Part shown: piece after piece, positions 41,688 to 50,832 of the stretch | How positions within the stretch are numbered: position 1 is the stretch's first letter | Layout: every line of letters starts with the position of its first letter | Assembly (NCBI GenBank): GCA_051747385.1 | Contig: JBNJGB010000003.1 | Coordinates: 1 to 64,000, forward strand | From: JBNJGB01 sp051747385 | GTDB taxonomy: Bacteria > Myxococcota_A > UBA9042 > PHBI01 > JACKFB01 | Direction of reading: 5' to 3' | DNA length: 64,000 nucleotides | Notes under the pieces: model-generated | Seen by the model: only the letters and a program-made list of their open reading frames with translations | Database searches by the model: none | Told to the model about the DNA's origin: nothing | Position numbers and translations under genes: made by a program

Positions 41688-43069
41688 TGCGCGTGCTCTT
41701 CGCCGCGGCCGCGCTGCTCGCGCTGGTCCCGTGGAGCGGTCCCGCCGAGGCTGCCGGGCGCCGGCCGTACGGCGGGACGCTGCGCGTGGCCGGCCACGCC
41801 CTCGAGGGCTGGCGTGACGCGCACGTCGCCCGGGGCGTGGAGACGCGGGCCCTGGCGTCCTGGGTGCACTGCGGCCTGCTCCGCACGGACGAGCGAGGTC
41901 GGGTGCGGCCGGACCTGGCGCTCGGGCCGGGGCGCGCGGAGGACGGAGCCCTGGTCCTCGAGGTGACGCCCGACGCCACCTTCCACGACGGCACGTCCGT
42001 CACGGCCGACGACGTGGTCGCGAGCCTCGAGAGGCTGGTCCGCGTGAGGCGGCGCGACAGCCTCGGGCGCCTCCTGGGCACCGTGGACGCCCGGGCCCTG
42101 GACCTGGGGACGGTCGCGCTCCGTCCGCCGCAGGGCGCCGACCTCGACGTGCTCCGGCGCCTCCTGGCCCGACCCGAGGTGGCCGTATTGAAGCACGGTA
42201 CGTCCGGTCGGGGGCACGCCTGCGGCGCGTTCCGGCTAGCGGGGCGCTCCGCGGCGGCCATGACCCTCGAAGCGCACCGAGGGCACCCTCGGGGGCGCCC
42301 CTGGCTCGACGAGGTCCGGGTCGTGCGGGTCGACGGCCCTCGGGACGAGGCGGCGGCGCTGCGCTTCGGCGAGGTGGACGTGGCGCGGCGGCGGAGCCCG
42401 AGACACGAGGCGTCTCGGTCGGTCGGGGCCTCCCGCCACGAGACGCTGTTCGCCGTGCCCCATCCGCGGTGGCGGGGCGGCGGCGGCCTCGATCTGCGGC
42501 GCGCCGTGGTGGCGCTGGCCGCCCGCGCGCGCCTGGCCCGATACCTGGACTGGCCGGCGCGCGCGGCTCGATCCCCCTGGCCGCCGGAGCTCGCGCCCAC
42601 GGACGCCGTCGTCCCCGAACCCGCTGGTCGTCCTCGCGTGGAGGGGATGGTGATCGCCTATCCCGCCGAGCGATCGGACCTCGCGGAGGTGGCGCGGGCG
42701 TTGCGGGACGCCCTCCGCCCCCTGTCGGACGGGCCGGCCCGGGCCATCCCCGTGGCAGCGGGGAGCCTGGCCGAGGCCCGGGCCGCGGAGAAGCCGGACT
42801 GGGACCTGGCGCTGGTCTCGCACGCCTGGTCCGCGCTGGACGGGGTGCAGGCGGCCTCCGAGCTGGCGGCGGCTCTCGGCGTGGAGGGGCCGTCGCCCCG
42901 GTCGGCCCTCGCGGGGCGCGTGGCGGACCAGGCGGAGCGCGTCGTGCGCCGGGTGGAGGCGATCCCGGTACTGCACCTGGCCCCGACCGTGTACCACCGG
43001 CCCGGCTGGCGCGTGTCCGTGGACGGCGCGGGCCTGACGGCCGCGGGGGACTCCTGGAGGGCGCGGTGA
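41687..43069 (+). CDS. family 5 extracellular solute-binding protein (peptide/nickel type)
   Basis: 460 residues, shorter than the usual 500-540. After a signal peptide (about 1-22) come the family marks: GGTLRVAGHA, LLRTDERGRVRPDLALG and the signature LVLEVTPDATFHDGTSVTADDVVASLERLV (about 85-115). The C-terminal lobe is present but compressed. These proteins bind oligopeptides, nickel or other ligands in the periplasm. No permease or ATPase genes follow; the next gene is a histidine kinase, so it may feed ligand information to that kinase instead of a transporter. ATG at 41687 overlaps the preceding stop. Confidence 0.78.
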   Translation: MRVLFAAAALLALVPWSGPAEAAGRRPYGGTLRVAGHALEGWRDAHVARGVETRALASWVHCGLLRTDERGRVRPDLALGPGRAEDGALVLEVTPDATFHDGTSVTADDVVASLERLVRVRRRDSLGRLLGTVDARALDLGTVALRPPQGADLDVLRRLLARPEVAVLKHGTSGRGHACGAFRLAGRSAAAMTLEAHRGHPRGRPWLDEVRVVRVDGPRDEAAALRFGEVDVARRRSPRHEASRSVGASRHETLFAVPHPRWRGGGGLDLRRAVVALAARARLARYLDWPARAARSPWPPELAPTDAVVPEPAGRPRVEGMVIAYPAERSDLAEVARALRDALRPLSDGPARAIPVAAGSLAEARAAEKPDWDLALVSHAWSALDGVQAASELAAALGVEGPSPRSALAGRVADQAERVVRRVEAIPVLHLAPTVYHRPGWRVSVDGAGLTAAGDSWRAR

Positions 43070-44799
43070 GGCTGAAGACCCGGCTGACCCTGGCGTTCCT
43101 GCTGATGGCCTGGATCCCGCTCGGGGCCGCCGTGTGGGTGCTCACGGAGCGCACCGAGGACGCGTTCCGCACGAGCTGGACGGAGCGGCGCGAAGCGGTC
43201 GAGGGCGCCGTGCGGGCGCAGCTCCGGCGGGCGGGGCGCGAGATCGACGGCGCCCTGGCGCGGATGGCGGACGACCCGGTCCTCGAGGAGCTCCTCTTGG
43301 AGCCGCTCGAGCGGGGGCGCTTCTACGGGGACCACGAGCGGGAGCGGGCCATCGTGCGGGAGGCCGAGCGCCTCATCACCTCGCCCGCGGTCGACACCCT
43401 CCGCCTCGTGGACCGGGCGGAGGGCGGGCGGGTCATCGCCATGGGCCACCGGCGGGGCGTGGAGCCGGCGGACGACACCGCCGTGCGCATGGCCGCCGAG
43501 CACCCGGGGGAGCCGTTCCTCCGGCACGAGCGGGTCGAGAACCTGGAGACCGGCGCGGCCGACCGCGTGTGGACGCTCCAGTTGGTGCGCCCGGTGGGCG
43601 AGCGGGTGGCGCTGGTCGGCGGGCGGGTCCTGGACCGCGAGCTGCTCCGGGACCTGCTGGTCGGCTCGGCGGGCGGGGCGGCGGTCGCCCTGGAGGACGC
43701 GGAGGGCCGGCGGGTGGCGGCGACCTTCGGCGAGGAGCCCCCGGACGACGGGGAGCACGACGTCCTGGTGCGGGCCATCCGGAACCCGGGCGGCGAGGAT
43801 CCCGTGGCCTTCCTGCGCGTGTACGTGAGCCGCGCGGAGCTGGAGCGCGTGCTGGCCCGGGTCTGGGGGACCGCGGGAGGGCTGGCCGGGGGGAGCGCGC
43901 TCGTGGCGCTCCTTGCCGGGGTCTGGATCTCCCGGCGCATCTCGCGCCCGCTGGAGCGCCTGTCCGTGGCGGCCAGCGACGTGGCGGCCGGCGATCGGGA
44001 CCGGCGGGTCGACGAGCTTCGCGGCCGCGACGAGGTGGCGAGCCTGACCCGGGCGTTCAACCGGATGACCGAGGACCTGGCCGACTCGGAGCAGCGGCTC
44101 CGGCGGAGCGAGCGCGTCGCGGCCTGGCGGGAGATCGCCCGCCGCATCGCCCACGAGATCAAAAACCCCCTGTTCCCCATCCAGACCTCCATCGAGACGC
44201 TCCAGAAGGTCTGGCGGCGGAAGCACCCGGACTTCGAGGAGATCTTCGACGAGTCGACGGGCACCATCCTGGAGGAGGTCGGGCGCCTGAAGCGGATCGT
44301 GTCCGAGTTCAGCGACTTCGCCCGCCTGCCGGCGCCCAGCCCGGTGCCCACGGACCTGGCGGACCTCGCCCGGCGGGTGACGGGGCTCCACCGGGACGTC
44401 GCGGACGGCGTGCGCCTGGAGGTGGAGGCCCCCGAGGTCCTGGAGATCGAGGTGGACGGCGATCAGATCCGCCAGGTGCTCACGAACCTGGTGAAGAACG
44501 CCCTGGAGGCCCACCTGGGCGACGGCGCGGCGGCGCCCGGCGCCGAGGTCGTCGTCCGGGTGGCGCCCGCGCAGGGCGGCGCGGTGCTGGAGGTGGCGGA
44601 CAACGGGCCGGGGCTCCCCGACGCCGTCCGCGACAAGCTCTTCACCCCGTACGTGACGACCAAGCACGAGGGGACGGGGCTGGGGCTGGCGATGGTGCAC
44701 CGGATCGTCTCGGAGCACGGCGGGACGGTCCGGGTGGAGTCCGACCCCGGCCGCGGGACGCGCTTCGTCGCCTGGCTGCCCGACGCGTCCGCCGCCTGA
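43066..44799 (+). CDS. NtrY-like sensor histidine kinase
   Basis: 577 residues. A first helix (about 8-26) and a periplasmic sensor region (about 30-260) are followed by a second membrane helix (about 265-290) and HAMP (about 290-342). The HisKA dimerisation helix has the H-box RRIAHEIKNPLFPIQ (His about 364), and the ATPase domain has LTNLVKNALEAHLG (N-box), VADNGPGLPD (G1) and GTGLGLAMVHRIV (G2). It autophosphorylates and passes phosphate to a regulator. No response regulator lies nearby. GTG at 43066 overlaps the solute-binding gene's stop, implying joint expression. Confidence 0.87.
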   Translation: MRLKTRLTLAFLLMAWIPLGAAVWVLTERTEDAFRTSWTERREAVEGAVRAQLRRAGREIDGALARMADDPVLEELLLEPLERGRFYGDHERERAIVREAERLITSPAVDTLRLVDRAEGGRVIAMGHRRGVEPADDTAVRMAAEHPGEPFLRHERVENLETGAADRVWTLQLVRPVGERVALVGGRVLDRELLRDLLVGSAGGAAVALEDAEGRRVAATFGEEPPDDGEHDVLVRAIRNPGGEDPVAFLRVYVSRAELERVLARVWGTAGGLAGGSALVALLAGVWISRRISRPLERLSVAASDVAAGDRDRRVDELRGRDEVASLTRAFNRMTEDLADSEQRLRRSERVAAWREIARRIAHEIKNPLFPIQTSIETLQKVWRRKHPDFEEIFDESTGTILEEVGRLKRIVSEFSDFARLPAPSPVPTDLADLARRVTGLHRDVADGVRLEVEAPEVLEIEVDGDQIRQVLTNLVKNALEAHLGDGAAAPGAEVVVRVAPAQGGAVLEVADNGPGLPDAVRDKLFTPYVTTKHEGTGLGLAMVHRIVSEHGGTVRVESDPGRGTRFVAWLPDASAA

Positions 44800-44887
44800 G
44801 GCGCTCGGCGCTTGCGCGGGGCGCCGGGGAGGCGATAGGTAGGCACCCTGCCCGGGCATCCCCCGGGCGGAGGTCCTGGAGGGCACC

Positions 44888-45679
44888 ATGAGCGTGTTTC
44901 GAACCGACATCCTGGCGGGGCGCGTCGCCCTGGTCACCGGCGGTGGGTCCGGCATCTGCCTGGGGATCACCAGGGCCCTGATGAAGCACGGCTGCGACAC
45001 GGTGATCACGAGCCGGAAGCAGGAGAGGCTGGACCAGGCCGCCGCGGAGCTTCGCAGGTCCACGGGGCGGAGGTGCCTGCCCCTGGCCGCGGACGTGCGC
45101 GATCCAGACGCCGTGGGACGGGCCGTGGACGCCTGCCTGGAGGAGTTCGGACGCCTTGACGTGGTCGTCAACGGGGCGGCGGGCAACTTCCTGGCACCGG
45201 CCGCGGCCCTGACGCCCAACGGGTTCCGCACCGTGATGGAGATCGACACGGTGGGGACCTGGAACGTCACGCGGGCGGCGTTCGACCGAGCCCTGCGCGA
45301 CAACGGGGGCGTCGTCATCAACGTGTCGGCGACGCTGCACTACACCGGGCAGATGCTCCAGATGCACGCCGGGTCCGCCAAGGCCGCCATCGACGCCATG
45401 ACCCGGCACCTGGCGGTGGAGTGGGGGCCCATGGGCATCCGCGTCAACGCCATCGCCCCGGGTCCCATCGGGGATACCGAGGGCGTGCGGCGCCTGCTGC
45501 CCGAGGGCAAGCGCGAGGAGATGATCGCCAGCATCCCGCTCCGGCGTATGGGGACGGCGGCCGACGTCGGCGACGCGGCCCTGTTCCTGGCGAGCGACGC
45601 GGCGCGCTGGGTCACCGGGGCGATCCTGGTGGTGGACGGGGGCGCCTGGATGACGGCCGGCGGCCTGAAGCTGGCCTGA
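44888..45679 (+). CDS. 2,4-dienoyl-CoA reductase-like SDR
   Basis: 263 residues, the normal SDR length. NADP-binding TGGGSGICLGITRAL (about 18-32), VVNGAAGNFLAPA (about 90-102) and the region HAGSAKAAIDAMTRHLAVEWGP (about 157-178) closely resemble peroxisomal DECR2, which reduces 2,4-dienoyl-CoA in unsaturated fatty-acid oxidation. As in DECR, the usual YxxxK tyrosine is absent and Ser-Ala-Lys is used. ATG at 44888 follows GGAGG. It is 21 bases before asnS and may be transcribed with it. Confidence 0.83.
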   Translation: MSVFRTDILAGRVALVTGGGSGICLGITRALMKHGCDTVITSRKQERLDQAAAELRRSTGRRCLPLAADVRDPDAVGRAVDACLEEFGRLDVVVNGAAGNFLAPAAALTPNGFRTVMEIDTVGTWNVTRAAFDRALRDNGGVVINVSATLHYTGQMLQMHAGSAKAAIDAMTRHLAVEWGPMGIRVNAIAPGPIGDTEGVRRLLPEGKREEMIASIPLRRMGTAADVGDAALFLASDAARWVTGAILVVDGGAWMTAGGLKLA

Positions 45680-45700
45680 ACGAGCAGACGGGGAGAGACG

Positions 45701-47077
45701 ATGAGCGAGGATCGCGAGGAGCTTCCGAGCCCGCGGATCAAGCGCCTCCTGGAGGAGGGCGCGGTCGGCGCCCGCTACCGCGTCCGCGGGTGGGTGCGCA
45801 CCCGGCGCGGCTCCAAGAACGTGAGCTTCGTAGCGCTGAACGACGGCTCGTGCACGACGCACCTCCAGGTGGTGGTGCCGGGCGATCTGCCGGACCACGA
45901 CGAGGCCATGGCCGAGGTCACCACCGGGGCCAGCGTCGCCGTGGACGGGACCCTGGTGGAGTCGCCGGGCAAGGGCCAGCGCGTGGAGCTGAAGGCGGAG
46001 CGCGTGGAGGTGATCGGCCCCTCCGACGCCGAGACCTATCCCCTCCAGAAGAAGGGGCACACCTTCGAGTTCCTGCGGTCCATCGCGCACCTGCGCGCCC
46101 GCTCGAACAGCTTCGGGGCGGTCTTCCGCATCCGCTCCACCCTGGCCCTGGAGACGCACCGCTTCTTCGGTGATCGGGGCTTCGCGTACGTCCAGACGCC
46201 CATCATCACGGCCAGCGACACCGAGGGCGCCGGCGCGATGTTCGATGTGAGCGCCCCGACGGACGACGACCAGCCGTTCTTCGGGGAGCCGGCGAAGCTC
46301 ACGGTCTCGGGTCAGCTCAACGGCGAGGCGCTCGCCTACGGGCTGGGGCTCGTCTACACGTTCGGGCCGACCTTCCGTGCCGAGAACTCCCACACGAGCC
46401 GGCACCTCTCCGAGTTCTGGATGATCGAGCCGGAGATGGCCTTCTACGACATCCACGACGACATGGACCTCGCCGAGGACTACCTCAAGGCCCTCGTCGA
46501 CGCCGTGTTCGAGCACAACGGCGACGACCTCCAGCTCCTGGGCCGGTTCGTGGACAAAGGCCTGCTGGACCGCCTCCAGAACATCCGTGAAAACACGTTC
46601 GAGCGGATCACCTACACCGGGGCCGTGGACATCCTGAAGGCCAGCGGGAAGGACTTCGAGTACCCGGTGCAGTGGGGCGCCGACCTCCAGAGCGAGCACG
46701 AGCGCTTCCTCACCGAGGAGCACTTCGGCAGACCGGTGATGGTCACGGGCTATCCCAAGGACATCAAGGCCTTCTACATGTACCAGAACGACGATGGGGA
46801 GACCGTCGCCGCCCTGGACGTGCTGGTCCCGGGCATCGGCGAGATCGTCGGGGGCAGCCAGCGCGAGCACCGCGTCGACCGCCTGGAGGCGCGCATCCGT
46901 GAGCTGGGCATGGACCCGGCGGACTACGACTGGTACCTGGACCTCAACCGCTACGGGGCCGTGACCCACGCCGGGTTCGGGTTGGGCTTCGAGCGGGCGG
47001 TCATGCTCTGCACGGGCATGACGAACATCCGCGACGTCATCCCGTTCCCGCGCGCGCCCGGCCAGGCCGCGTTCTGA
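45701..47077 (+). CDS. asnS: asparaginyl-tRNA synthetase
   Basis: 458 residues, the family's normal length. The OB-fold anticodon-binding domain (about 20-125) precedes the class II core. Motif 2 is FRAENSHTSRHLSEFWMIEPEMAF (about 227-250), and motif 3 is GFGLGFERAVM (about 425-435). The VPGIGEIVGGSQREHR segment is typical of AsnRS. It charges tRNA-Asn in the cytoplasm. ATG at 45701 has GGAGAG upstream. The next small gene starts seven bases after its stop. Confidence 0.92.
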   Translation: MSEDREELPSPRIKRLLEEGAVGARYRVRGWVRTRRGSKNVSFVALNDGSCTTHLQVVVPGDLPDHDEAMAEVTTGASVAVDGTLVESPGKGQRVELKAERVEVIGPSDAETYPLQKKGHTFEFLRSIAHLRARSNSFGAVFRIRSTLALETHRFFGDRGFAYVQTPIITASDTEGAGAMFDVSAPTDDDQPFFGEPAKLTVSGQLNGEALAYGLGLVYTFGPTFRAENSHTSRHLSEFWMIEPEMAFYDIHDDMDLAEDYLKALVDAVFEHNGDDLQLLGRFVDKGLLDRLQNIRENTFERITYTGAVDILKASGKDFEYPVQWGADLQSEHERFLTEEHFGRPVMVTGYPKDIKAFYMYQNDDGETVAALDVLVPGIGEIVGGSQREHRVDRLEARIRELGMDPADYDWYLDLNRYGAVTHAGFGLGFERAVMLCTGMTNIRDVIPFPRAPGQAAF

Positions 47078-47084
47078 GGACGCC

Positions 47085-47294
47085 ATGAGCGACGAGAGGA
47101 AGACCTGCCGCTGCGGCTACGCCATCGGTGACGGCATGATCGCCGAGGAGCCCCGCTATTCCCTCGGCGGGACGCTGGCACTGCTCTTCGGCATCACCGC
47201 CCGGCCGGTGGAGCTCGTCTTCGAGTGCCGGAAGTGCGGCGAGGTCCTGGCTCGGACCTCCGATCCCGCGAAGCTCCGGGCGCACCACACCTGA
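47085..47294 (+). CDS. small zinc-ribbon-like protein (69 aa)
   Basis: 69 residues with two cysteine pairs, TCRCGYAIGDG (about 8-18) and ECRKCGEVL (about 48-56), spaced like a zinc ribbon. The middle part is hydrophobic (GGTLALLFGITARPVELVFE). No known family. ATG at 47085 is seven bases after asnS and no separate promoter is visible, so it is likely co-transcribed. Function unknown; a metal-dependent adaptor is possible. Confidence 0.6.
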   Translation: MSDERKTCRCGYAIGDGMIAEEPRYSLGGTLALLFGITARPVELVFECRKCGEVLARTSDPAKLRAHHT

Positions 47295-47377
47295 TCGCAC
47301 GCACGGGCGCGAACCGAAAGTCGTGCTCGCCCACGCCTCGCCGGCTCTCGACGAGGCGTGGACGATGGACGGCCCGG

Positions 47378-47719
47378 TCATCCGATGCCATCCGACCCCG
47401 TCTCCAGGGTGCGGATGCGTATCGTCTGCTCGAGGGGCAGGACGAAGATCTTGCCGTCTCCGATCTCGCCCGTGCGGGCGCCTTCGATGATGGCGTCGAC
47501 GGTCGTCTGGACGAAATCGTCGTTGACGCCGATCTCGAGCCGGACCTTCTTGTGGAGGTTCACCTCGACGATGTTGCCCCGATAGCTCTCGCTGAAGCCC
47601 TTCTGCTGGCCGCAGCCGAGGGCGTTGGTCACCGACATCTTGAAGACCCGGTGCTCGGCGAGGGCCTGCTTCACGGGGTTGAGGCGCTCGGGCTTGATGT
47701 ACGCGACGATGAGCTTCAT
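47378..47719 (-). CDS. glnK: PII nitrogen regulator, non-canonical T-loop
   Basis: 113 residues with PII hallmarks: MKLIVAYIKPERL, the NALGCGQQKGF B-loop-side motif, SYRGN (T-loop start) and TGEIGDGKIFVLP. The T-loop tyrosine Y46 is kept, but position 51, uridylylated in enteric PII, is Val (SYRGNIVEV). Uridylylation at the usual site is therefore not possible; ligand binding (ATP/ADP, 2-oxoglutarate) should still work. It lies directly downstream of amtB in the same direction (60-base gap), the usual GlnK-AmtB arrangement that blocks ammonium uptake. Start ATG at 47719. Confidence 0.87.
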   Translation of the reverse strand: MKLIVAYIKPERLNPVKQALAEHRVFKMSVTNALGCGQQKGFSESYRGNIVEVNLHKKVRLEIGVNDDFVQTTVDAIIEGARTGEIGDGKIFVLPLEQTIRIRTLETGSDGIG

Positions 47720-47779
47720 GTGCGCTCCTGTGTGGGACGGGGCGGGCCGGCCCGGCGGGGCGCGACCCGCCGCCGGGGT

Positions 47780-49162
47780 CTACTCGTTGCTGAAGATCTG
47801 GAAGCCGGCGTACGACTCCATGGCGTGCTCGCCGATGTCGAGGCCCTGCATCTCCTCCTTTTCGGGGACGCGCAGGCCCATGGTCGCCTTGATGGCGAAG
47901 CCCACGACGAGGGCGAAGACTGCGGTGAAGCCGCCGATGGCAGCGATCCCCGCGAGCTGGTGGAGGAGCTGCTCGCCCCCGGCGAGCTGCCCGAAGATCC
48001 CGACGGCGAGGGTGCCCCAGATGCCGCAGACGAGGTGGACGCTCACCGCGCCGACCGGATCGTCGATCCGCAGGCGGTGGTCGACGAAGAGCACGGACAC
48101 GTAGACGAGCACGCCGGCGACGGCGCCGATGACGACGGCCTCCCAGACCGCCATCTGGTCCGCGCCCGCGGTGATGCCCACGAGGCCCGCCAGGACGCCG
48201 TTGAGCGCCATGGTGAGGTCGGGGTGCCTGCCGTGGATCCAGGTCGTGAGCCCGGCCGTGAAGCCGCCGGCGGCGGCCGCCATGGAGGTGGTCACGAGGA
48301 CCAGGGAGACGGCGGCGGGGTCGGCTGTGAGCACGGAGCCTCCGTTGAAGCCGAACCACCCGAACCACAGCAGAAACACGCCCATGGCGGCCAGCGGCAT
48401 GTTGTGGCCCGGGATGGGGTTGGCGTGGCCGTTCTGGTACTTGCCGAGGCGGGGCCCCAGGAGCCACGCCATCACGAGCGCGGCCCAGCCGCCCACGGAG
48501 TGGACGATGGTGGAGCCGGCGAAGTCGTAGAAGCCCAGCTCGTCGAGGAAGCCGCCGCCCCACTTCCAGGCGCCGGTGATCGGATAGCTGATGGCGAGGA
48601 GCAGGGCCGAGAAGACGAGGAAGGACGAGAGCTTGATGCGGCCGGCGACGGCGCCCGACACGATGGTCGCGGCGGTGGCGGCGAACATGGCCTGGAAGAA
48701 GAAGTCCGTGTACCAGGTGTAGCCCTCGTTGTAGGCCGGGGTGAGGTTGGCCTGCACGGCGGCCGCGTCGCCGGGGTCGACCGTGATGAAGCCCGACACG
48801 GCGCCGAACGACAGGAAGCCGTCGAACTCGCCCGGGTACATGATGTTGAAGCCGCACAGGGCGTAGGTCAGCAGGCCCAGGCACACGACCATCGTGTTCT
48901 TGAACAGGATGTTGACCGTGTTCTTCGAGCGGGTCAGGCCGCTCTCCAGGGTCGCGAAGCCGAGGTGCATGACGAACACCATGCACCCGGCCAGCATGAT
49001 CCAGAGGTTGTTGACCATCCACCGCGCGAAGCCCGCCTCCGACGCGGCCTGCGCGGCGGTCACGGCCTCGGCGCCGCCCTCCTGGGCCTGCGCGGGTGCT
49101 CCCAGCACGGCCACGGCCGCCACGGCCAGGGATATCGCGATCAGCGGGGTTCGCCTTCTCAT
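47780..49162 (-). CDS. amtB: ammonium transporter Amt
   Basis: 460 residues, with a signal-like segment (about 1-28), a first periplasmic segment and 11 membrane helices. Motifs are FATLESGLTRSKNTVNILFKN, DFAGSTIVHSVGGWAALVMAW, NPIPGHNMPLAAMGVFLLWFGWFGFNGGS and CGIWGTLAVGIFG. It conducts ammonium or ammonia into the cell as a trimer. ATG at 49162 chosen by GGAGG six bases upstream. Together with the PII gene downstream and gdhA divergent, it is a compact nitrogen-assimilation module. Confidence 0.92.
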   Translation of the reverse strand: MRRRTPLIAISLAVAAVAVLGAPAQAQEGGAEAVTAAQAASEAGFARWMVNNLWIMLAGCMVFVMHLGFATLESGLTRSKNTVNILFKNTMVVCLGLLTYALCGFNIMYPGEFDGFLSFGAVSGFITVDPGDAAAVQANLTPAYNEGYTWYTDFFFQAMFAATAATIVSGAVAGRIKLSSFLVFSALLLAISYPITGAWKWGGGFLDELGFYDFAGSTIVHSVGGWAALVMAWLLGPRLGKYQNGHANPIPGHNMPLAAMGVFLLWFGWFGFNGGSVLTADPAAVSLVLVTTSMAAAAGGFTAGLTTWIHGRHPDLTMALNGVLAGLVGITAGADQMAVWEAVVIGAVAGVLVYVSVLFVDHRLRIDDPVGAVSVHLVCGIWGTLAVGIFGQLAGGEQLLHQLAGIAAIGGFTAVFALVVGFAIKATMGLRVPEKEEMQGLDIGEHAMESYAGFQIFSNE

Positions 49163-49472
49163 CGAGTGCCTCCGTTCGAGGGTTCGAGCGCGGGCCACCG
49201 GGCGAACTGCGCCCTCGGGGTCCTGTGCGGCCCGCGCCGCGTCGTGGATGCGCGCGCGCCGTCCCGGGCGGGACCTGGCATCCTTCCCCGAGCGCGACCC
49301 GCGCGCTCTCTGCTTTCGGCCCGAAGGGTGAGGGCCCGATGTTTCCGCCGTGTTGCACGTCGGTTAAACGACGATTCCGTGGGGGATCCCCCCGGTGCGT
49401 GTGCGAGATCAGTGCACGAGGCGGCCCACCGGGTATGGTGGATCCGACGAACGCAGCAAGGAGCAGCCCCCG
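49163..49472. promoter_or_regulatory. divergent control region between amtB and gdhA
   Basis: 310 bases with no gene. It must hold both promoters. Inverted repeats GGGGGATCCCCC (49381-49392) and TTCGGCCCGAA (49315-49325) are visible and could bind regulators. A possible -10 TATGGT lies at 49434-49439. I found no convincing -24/-12 sigma-54 site. Confidence 0.35.
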
Positions 49473-50831
49473 ATGGCGACATCCGACACCCTCCAGCGCG
49501 AGCTGGACCGGTTCATGGCGGGCGTGAAGCACCGCAATCCGGGCGAGCACGAGTTCCACCAGGCCGTCTGCGAGGTGGCCGAGTCCGTCCTGCCCATCGT
49601 CCTCGACGATCGGCGCTACCGGGACATGCGCATCCTGGAGCGCCTCACGGAGCCCGATCGCATCATCACCTTCCGCGTCGCCTGGCAGGACGACCGCGGA
49701 GCCGTGCAGGTCAACCGGGCGTGGCGCGTGCAGTTCAGCAACGCCATCGGACCGTACAAGGGCGGCATGCGCTTCGACCCGTCGGTGACCCTCAGCGTCC
49801 TGAAGTTCCTGGGCTTCGAGCAGGTCTTCAAGAACAGCCTGACCGGCCTGCCCATGGGCGGCGCCAAGGGCGGCTCCAACTTCGACCCGAAGGGCAAGAG
49901 CGACGGCGAGGTGATGCGCTTCTGCCAGGGCGTGATGAACGAGCTCCACCACCACATCGGGCAGGACACGGACGTGCCCGCCGGCGACATGGGCGTGGGC
50001 AGCCGCGAGATCAGCTACATGTTCGGCCAGTACAAGCGGCTGGTGAACCGCTTCGAGGGCACCCTGACCGGCAAGGGCCTGGCCTTCGGCGGAAGCCGCG
50101 TGCGGACGGAGGCCACGGGCTACGGCGCGGTGTACTTCATGCGCAACATGCTCGCGCGCGTCGGTGAGGGCCTCGAGGGGCGGACCGCGGCCGTGTCCGG
50201 CTCGGGCAACGTGGCCCTGTACTGCGTCGAGAAGCTCATCGAGACGGGGACCCGCGTCGTGACGCTCTCGGACTCCGGCGGCTTCGTGCACGACCCGGAG
50301 GGCATCGACGCGGAGAAGCTGGAGTGGCTCCACGACCTCAAGCAGGTCCGCCGGGGCCGCATCCGCGAGTACGCCGAGCACTTCGACGGCGTGACCTTCC
50401 ACGAGGGCGAGCGGCCGTGGAGCGTACCCGTGGATCTCGCGTTCCCCTGCGCGACCCAGAACGAGCTGGACGGCGACGACGCGGAGACCCTCATCGACCA
50501 GGGGGTCCGCGCGGTGGCCGAGGGCGCCAACATGCCGAGCACCCTGGAGGCGATGCACCGCTTCCGGGACGCCGGCGTGCTCTTCGGCCCGGGCAAGGCC
50601 GCCAACGCGGGCGGCGTGGCCGTCTCGGGCCTCGAGCAGAGCCAGAACGCCCTGCGGATGTCCTGGTCCCGCGACCGGGTGGACCGGCACCTGCGCAACA
50701 TCATGTCCGAGATCCACGCCAAGTGCGTCGAGCACGGCGCGGACGGCGATCGCGTCGACTACGTCCGCGGGGCCAACATCGCCGGCTTCCTGAAGGTGGC
50801 CGACGCCCTGCTGGCGTACGGCGTGGTCTGA
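49473..50831 (+). CDS. gdhA: NADP-type glutamate dehydrogenase
   Basis: 452 residues, hexameric GDH length. Substrate-binding GPYKGGMRFDPSV (about 90-102) and the catalytic-Lys motif LPMGGAKGGSNFDPKG (about 125-140) are present, followed by the DVPAGDMGVGSREI turn. The Rossmann domain reads GRTAAVSGSGNVALYCVEK (about 237). AEGANMPS closes the active site. It makes glutamate from 2-oxoglutarate and ammonia. ATG at 49473 has AAGGAG nine bases upstream. It is convergent with a radical SAM gene, one base between stops. Confidence 0.93.
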   Translation: MATSDTLQRELDRFMAGVKHRNPGEHEFHQAVCEVAESVLPIVLDDRRYRDMRILERLTEPDRIITFRVAWQDDRGAVQVNRAWRVQFSNAIGPYKGGMRFDPSVTLSVLKFLGFEQVFKNSLTGLPMGGAKGGSNFDPKGKSDGEVMRFCQGVMNELHHHIGQDTDVPAGDMGVGSREISYMFGQYKRLVNRFEGTLTGKGLAFGGSRVRTEATGYGAVYFMRNMLARVGEGLEGRTAAVSGSGNVALYCVEKLIETGTRVVTLSDSGGFVHDPEGIDAEKLEWLHDLKQVRRGRIREYAEHFDGVTFHEGERPWSVPVDLAFPCATQNELDGDDAETLIDQGVRAVAEGANMPSTLEAMHRFRDAGVLFGPGKAANAGGVAVSGLEQSQNALRMSWSRDRVDRHLRNIMSEIHAKCVEHGADGDRVDYVRGANIAGFLKVADALLAYGVV

Positions 50832-50832
50832 A

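Noticed and set aside
49163..49472. Sigma-54 promoter for the nitrogen genes
   Set aside because: No GG-N10-GC arrangement with flanking consensus was found on either strand.
47037..50735. 1232-codon minus-strand open frame across amtB and gdhA
   Set aside because: It runs through Amt in another frame and gdhA antisense, with the repetitive amino-acid composition of a shadow frame.
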